A stretch of 64,000 nt of DNA from assembly GCA_964622775.1 (NCBI GenBank), contig CAZUSO010000002.1, forward strand, positions 62,001 to 126,000. Direction: 5' to 3'. The stretch is from CAZUSO01 sp964622775. Its GTDB lineage: Bacteria; Bacteroidota; Bacteroidia; Chitinophagales; Chitinophagaceae. Under the pieces are notes generated by a model. It saw only the letters and a list, made by a program, of their open reading frames with translations, was not told the DNA's origin and searched no databases. The translations under genes and the position numbers were made by a program. Each line of letters begins with the position of its first letter. The stretch's first letter is position 1. Positions 63,718 to 64,000 of the stretch are shown piece by piece.

Positions 63718-63995
63718 TCAGCGTATATACAATTCAAGTTTGCGGTTAAGCCCTTGCTCGATTAATTTGTACAATGTGGAAAGTTGAATGTCGGCATGTC
63801 CGTTTTCCACTCTTGAAATGTAGCTTTTCTTAGTCCCCGTTTTTTAGCCAATGCTTCTTGTGTCAGGTTGGCTTTTTGTCGTTCGTCCTTCAAAAGCTCG
63901 CCAATAACAAATGCCTGTGCTTTGCTTTCAAATGCTGTTCTGGTTGCTGTCCCGACTTTTCCATACTTTTCATCAAGATGGTCGTTCCGGTTCAT
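63718..63995 (-). pseudogene. XRE/HigA-type antitoxin gene, frameshifted
   Basis: From ATG 63995 the product begins MNRNDHLDEKYGKVGTATRT, then a helix-turn-helix (FVIGELLKDERQKANLTQEALAKK). At an A-run near 63838 the frame changes: with one more A it would continue TGTKKSYISRVENGHADIQL and end at a TGA at 63718-63720, exactly the typical HigA-like antitoxin of about 92 residues. As written, the frame ends at 63762 after 77 residues. The toxin of such pairs normally lies upstream, just beyond the right edge. It could be a real pseudogene or a homopolymer error. Confidence 0.7.
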
Positions 63996-64000
63996 AATTT

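Overview
The window looks like a chromosomal segment of a Bacteroidota bacterium, most likely Chitinophagales/Sphingobacteriales-like (the order is inference). Supporting signs are several secreted proteins with type IX secretion (T9SS) C-terminal domains, Bacteroidota-type TAnnTTTG -7 boxes, family markers (DUF6452/DUF6048, BT_3928-like, DUF1599, DUF4292, gliding-type hemolysin), tRNA genes without an encoded CCA, and almost no Shine-Dalgarno sequences.

Layout. 1-4.9 kb: AT-rich end of an integrative/mobilizable element (small membrane proteins, orphan PIN protein, RepA-like ATPase, excisionase-like HTH, tyrosine integrase). 5.2-5.5 kb: a MITE-like element with terminal inverted repeats and a 9-bp target duplication. 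5.6-9.8 kb: pheT operon with a coiled-coil protein and DUF6452/DUF6048. 9.9-12.9 kb: a stand-alone propeptide-like lipoprotein followed by a T9SS reprolysin-type metalloprotease. 13-16.4 kb: a truncated SpvB-like gene abutting a decayed AbiE toxin-antitoxin pair. 16.4-23.7 kb: class V aminotransferase, ComB-like phosphatase, frameshifted outer-membrane and TonB-domain genes, rlmD, TlpA-like thioredoxin. 23.8-32.5 kb: tRNA-Gly and two tRNA-Leu, GGGP synthase, mscL, uvrA, persulfide-dioxygenase/rhodanese fusion, cysteine desulfurase. 32.6-38.3 kb: trigger factor and a large GEVED/PKD surface protein. 38.8-51.4 kb: CNNM/CBS hemolysin, ketosynthase, hotdog dehydratase, LpxL-like acyltransferase, DoxX/BT_3928 protein, K+ channel, DUF1599, TamB. 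51.7-59 kb: a five-gene CotH / lipoprotein / VTC / DUF4956 / DUF2490 cluster facing a second CotH gene. 59.1-63.6 kb: nucleotidyltransferase, TPR protein, DUF4292 lipoprotein, truA. Right edge: a frameshifted XRE-type antitoxin gene.

The most interesting points are the CotH-VTC-DUF4956 cluster with two T9SS-exported CotH kinases, the MITE-like element and its relatives in at least six other gene-poor gaps, the separate propeptide gene in front of its protease, the secreted protein with four TonB C-terminal modules, and the concentration of broken genes in one 13-21 kb stretch while long housekeeping genes stay intact.
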